From the NCBI RefSeq assembly GCF_034008315.1, contig NZ_CP125377.1, positions 1,934,001 to 1,998,000 on the forward strand: 64,000 nucleotides of DNA, read 5' to 3'. Origin of the DNA: Pseudomonas sp. P8_241. Its GTDB lineage: Bacteria; Pseudomonadota; Gammaproteobacteria; Pseudomonadales; Pseudomonadaceae. This document shows positions 63,539-64,000 of the stretch, in pieces. Below the pieces are notes generated by a model. That model was not told where the DNA came from. It made no database searches and saw only the letters and a program-made list of their open reading frames with translations. A program made the translations under genes and the position numbers. The stretch's first letter is position 1, and every line of letters starts with the position of its first letter.

Positions 63539-64000
63539 ATGACCACTCTGCACGCTGAAGCTGTCGGCAAGCGTACCTGGCCGCAATACGCCGGTTGGGG
63601 CCTGTTCCTGGTCCTGCTGGCCTGGGCCTGGCACGGCGCCGAAATGAACCCGATGACGCTGTACCGCGACTCGGGAAACATGGCGACCTTCGCCGGGGAC
63701 TTCTTCCCGCCGGATTTCCATGAATGGCGCATGTACCTCAAGGAAATGCTCGTCACCGTACAAATCGCCCTGTGGGGCACGGTGCTGGCGATTGTCTGCT
63801 CGGTGCCGCTGGGCATCCTCTGTTCGGAAAACATCACACCGTGGTGGATCCACCAACCGCTGCGCCGGGTGATGGATGCGTTCCGCTCAATCAACGAAAT
63901 GGTGTTCGCCATGTTGTTCGTGGTGGCCGTCGGGCTGGGTCCGTTTGCCGGGGTATTGGCGCTGTGGATCAGCACCACCGGGGTACTCGCCAAATTGTTC
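63539..64000 (+). CDS. phnE: PhnE, phosphonate ABC importer permease (3' end beyond window)
   Basis: 154 residues seen before the window ends, no stop. One N-terminal membrane helix (about 18-33, [17 protein letters not shown]), a periplasmic part, and two further helices (about 70-95 and 118-140) with the permease N-terminal features [29 protein letters not shown] and [20 protein letters not shown]. Matches PhnE in type and order after phnC-phnD. Confidence 0.92.
   Translation, partial: MTTLHAEAVGKRTWPQYAGWGLFLVLLAWAWHGAEMNPMTLYRDSGNMATFAGDFFPPDFHEWRMYLKEMLVTVQIALWGTVLAIVCSVPLGILCSENITPWWIHQPLRRVMDAFRSINEMVFAMLFVVAVGLGPFAGVLALWISTTGVLAKLF

Overview
The window is a chromosomal segment of a Pseudomonas, most likely from the fluorescens group. 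The evidence is the gene order (fleQ-fleS-fleR, flhA-flhF-fleN-fliA-cheYZAB-motCD on one strand), FleQ as master regulator, GC-rich coding sequence, and repeated REP-type palindromes containing TGTAGGAGC. Species cannot be fixed from the sequence alone. Almost everything is on the + strand; only flhB2 and a fliK-like gene (51095-52995) are on the minus strand. Layout: 1-897 is the end of a periplasmic nitrate reductase operon (napB partial, napC). 1101-9485 holds distal rod, ring, hook-junction genes flgFGHIJKL behind a sigma-54 promoter; flgBCDE are not upstream, because nap genes occupy that place. 9834-15470 holds an isolated ketoacyl-ACP synthase III, flagellin fliC with a textbook sigma-28 promoter, flaG, fliD, fliS and a FliT-like chaperone. 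15646-25825 holds fleQ, fleSR and fliEFGHIJ. 25996-28388 is the HsbA/HsbR/HptB partner-switching module, set between fliJ and fliK. 28490-35405 holds fliK, then fliLMNOPQR-flhB. 35667-40817 holds flhA, flhF, fleN, fliA. 40973-50161 holds cheY, cheZ, cheA, cheB, motC, motD, a ParC-like ATPase, a ParP-like CheW protein, cheW and a DUF2802-like protein. 50521-51009 is an orphan membrane protein gene lying between two diverged copies of the same gene junction. 53194-60139 is the complete ccmABCDEFGHI cytochrome c maturation operon, followed by a small lipoprotein gene. After about 0.9 kb of repeat-rich non-coding DNA, 61499-64000 is the phosphonate importer phnC-phnD-phnE (phnE runs off the end) behind a candidate Pho box. 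How it works together: FleQ with sigma-54 drives fleSR, fliE, fliL and flhA promoters, FleR with sigma-54 the next tier (flgF, fliK), and FliA (sigma-28) late genes such as fliC. I see GG-N10-GC sigma-54 elements in front of flgF, fleS, fliE, fliK, fliL and flhA. FlhF and FleN set polar placement and number of flagella; ParC/ParP-like proteins place the chemosensory array. Ccm proteins attach haem to c-type cytochromes such as NapB and NapC. The least explained features are the duplicated junction around the orphan gene, the translationally coupled second FliK-like/FlhB-C pair, the four repeated CheY-binding-like motifs in CheA, and the KAS III gene standing alone where flagellin glycosylation islands usually sit.
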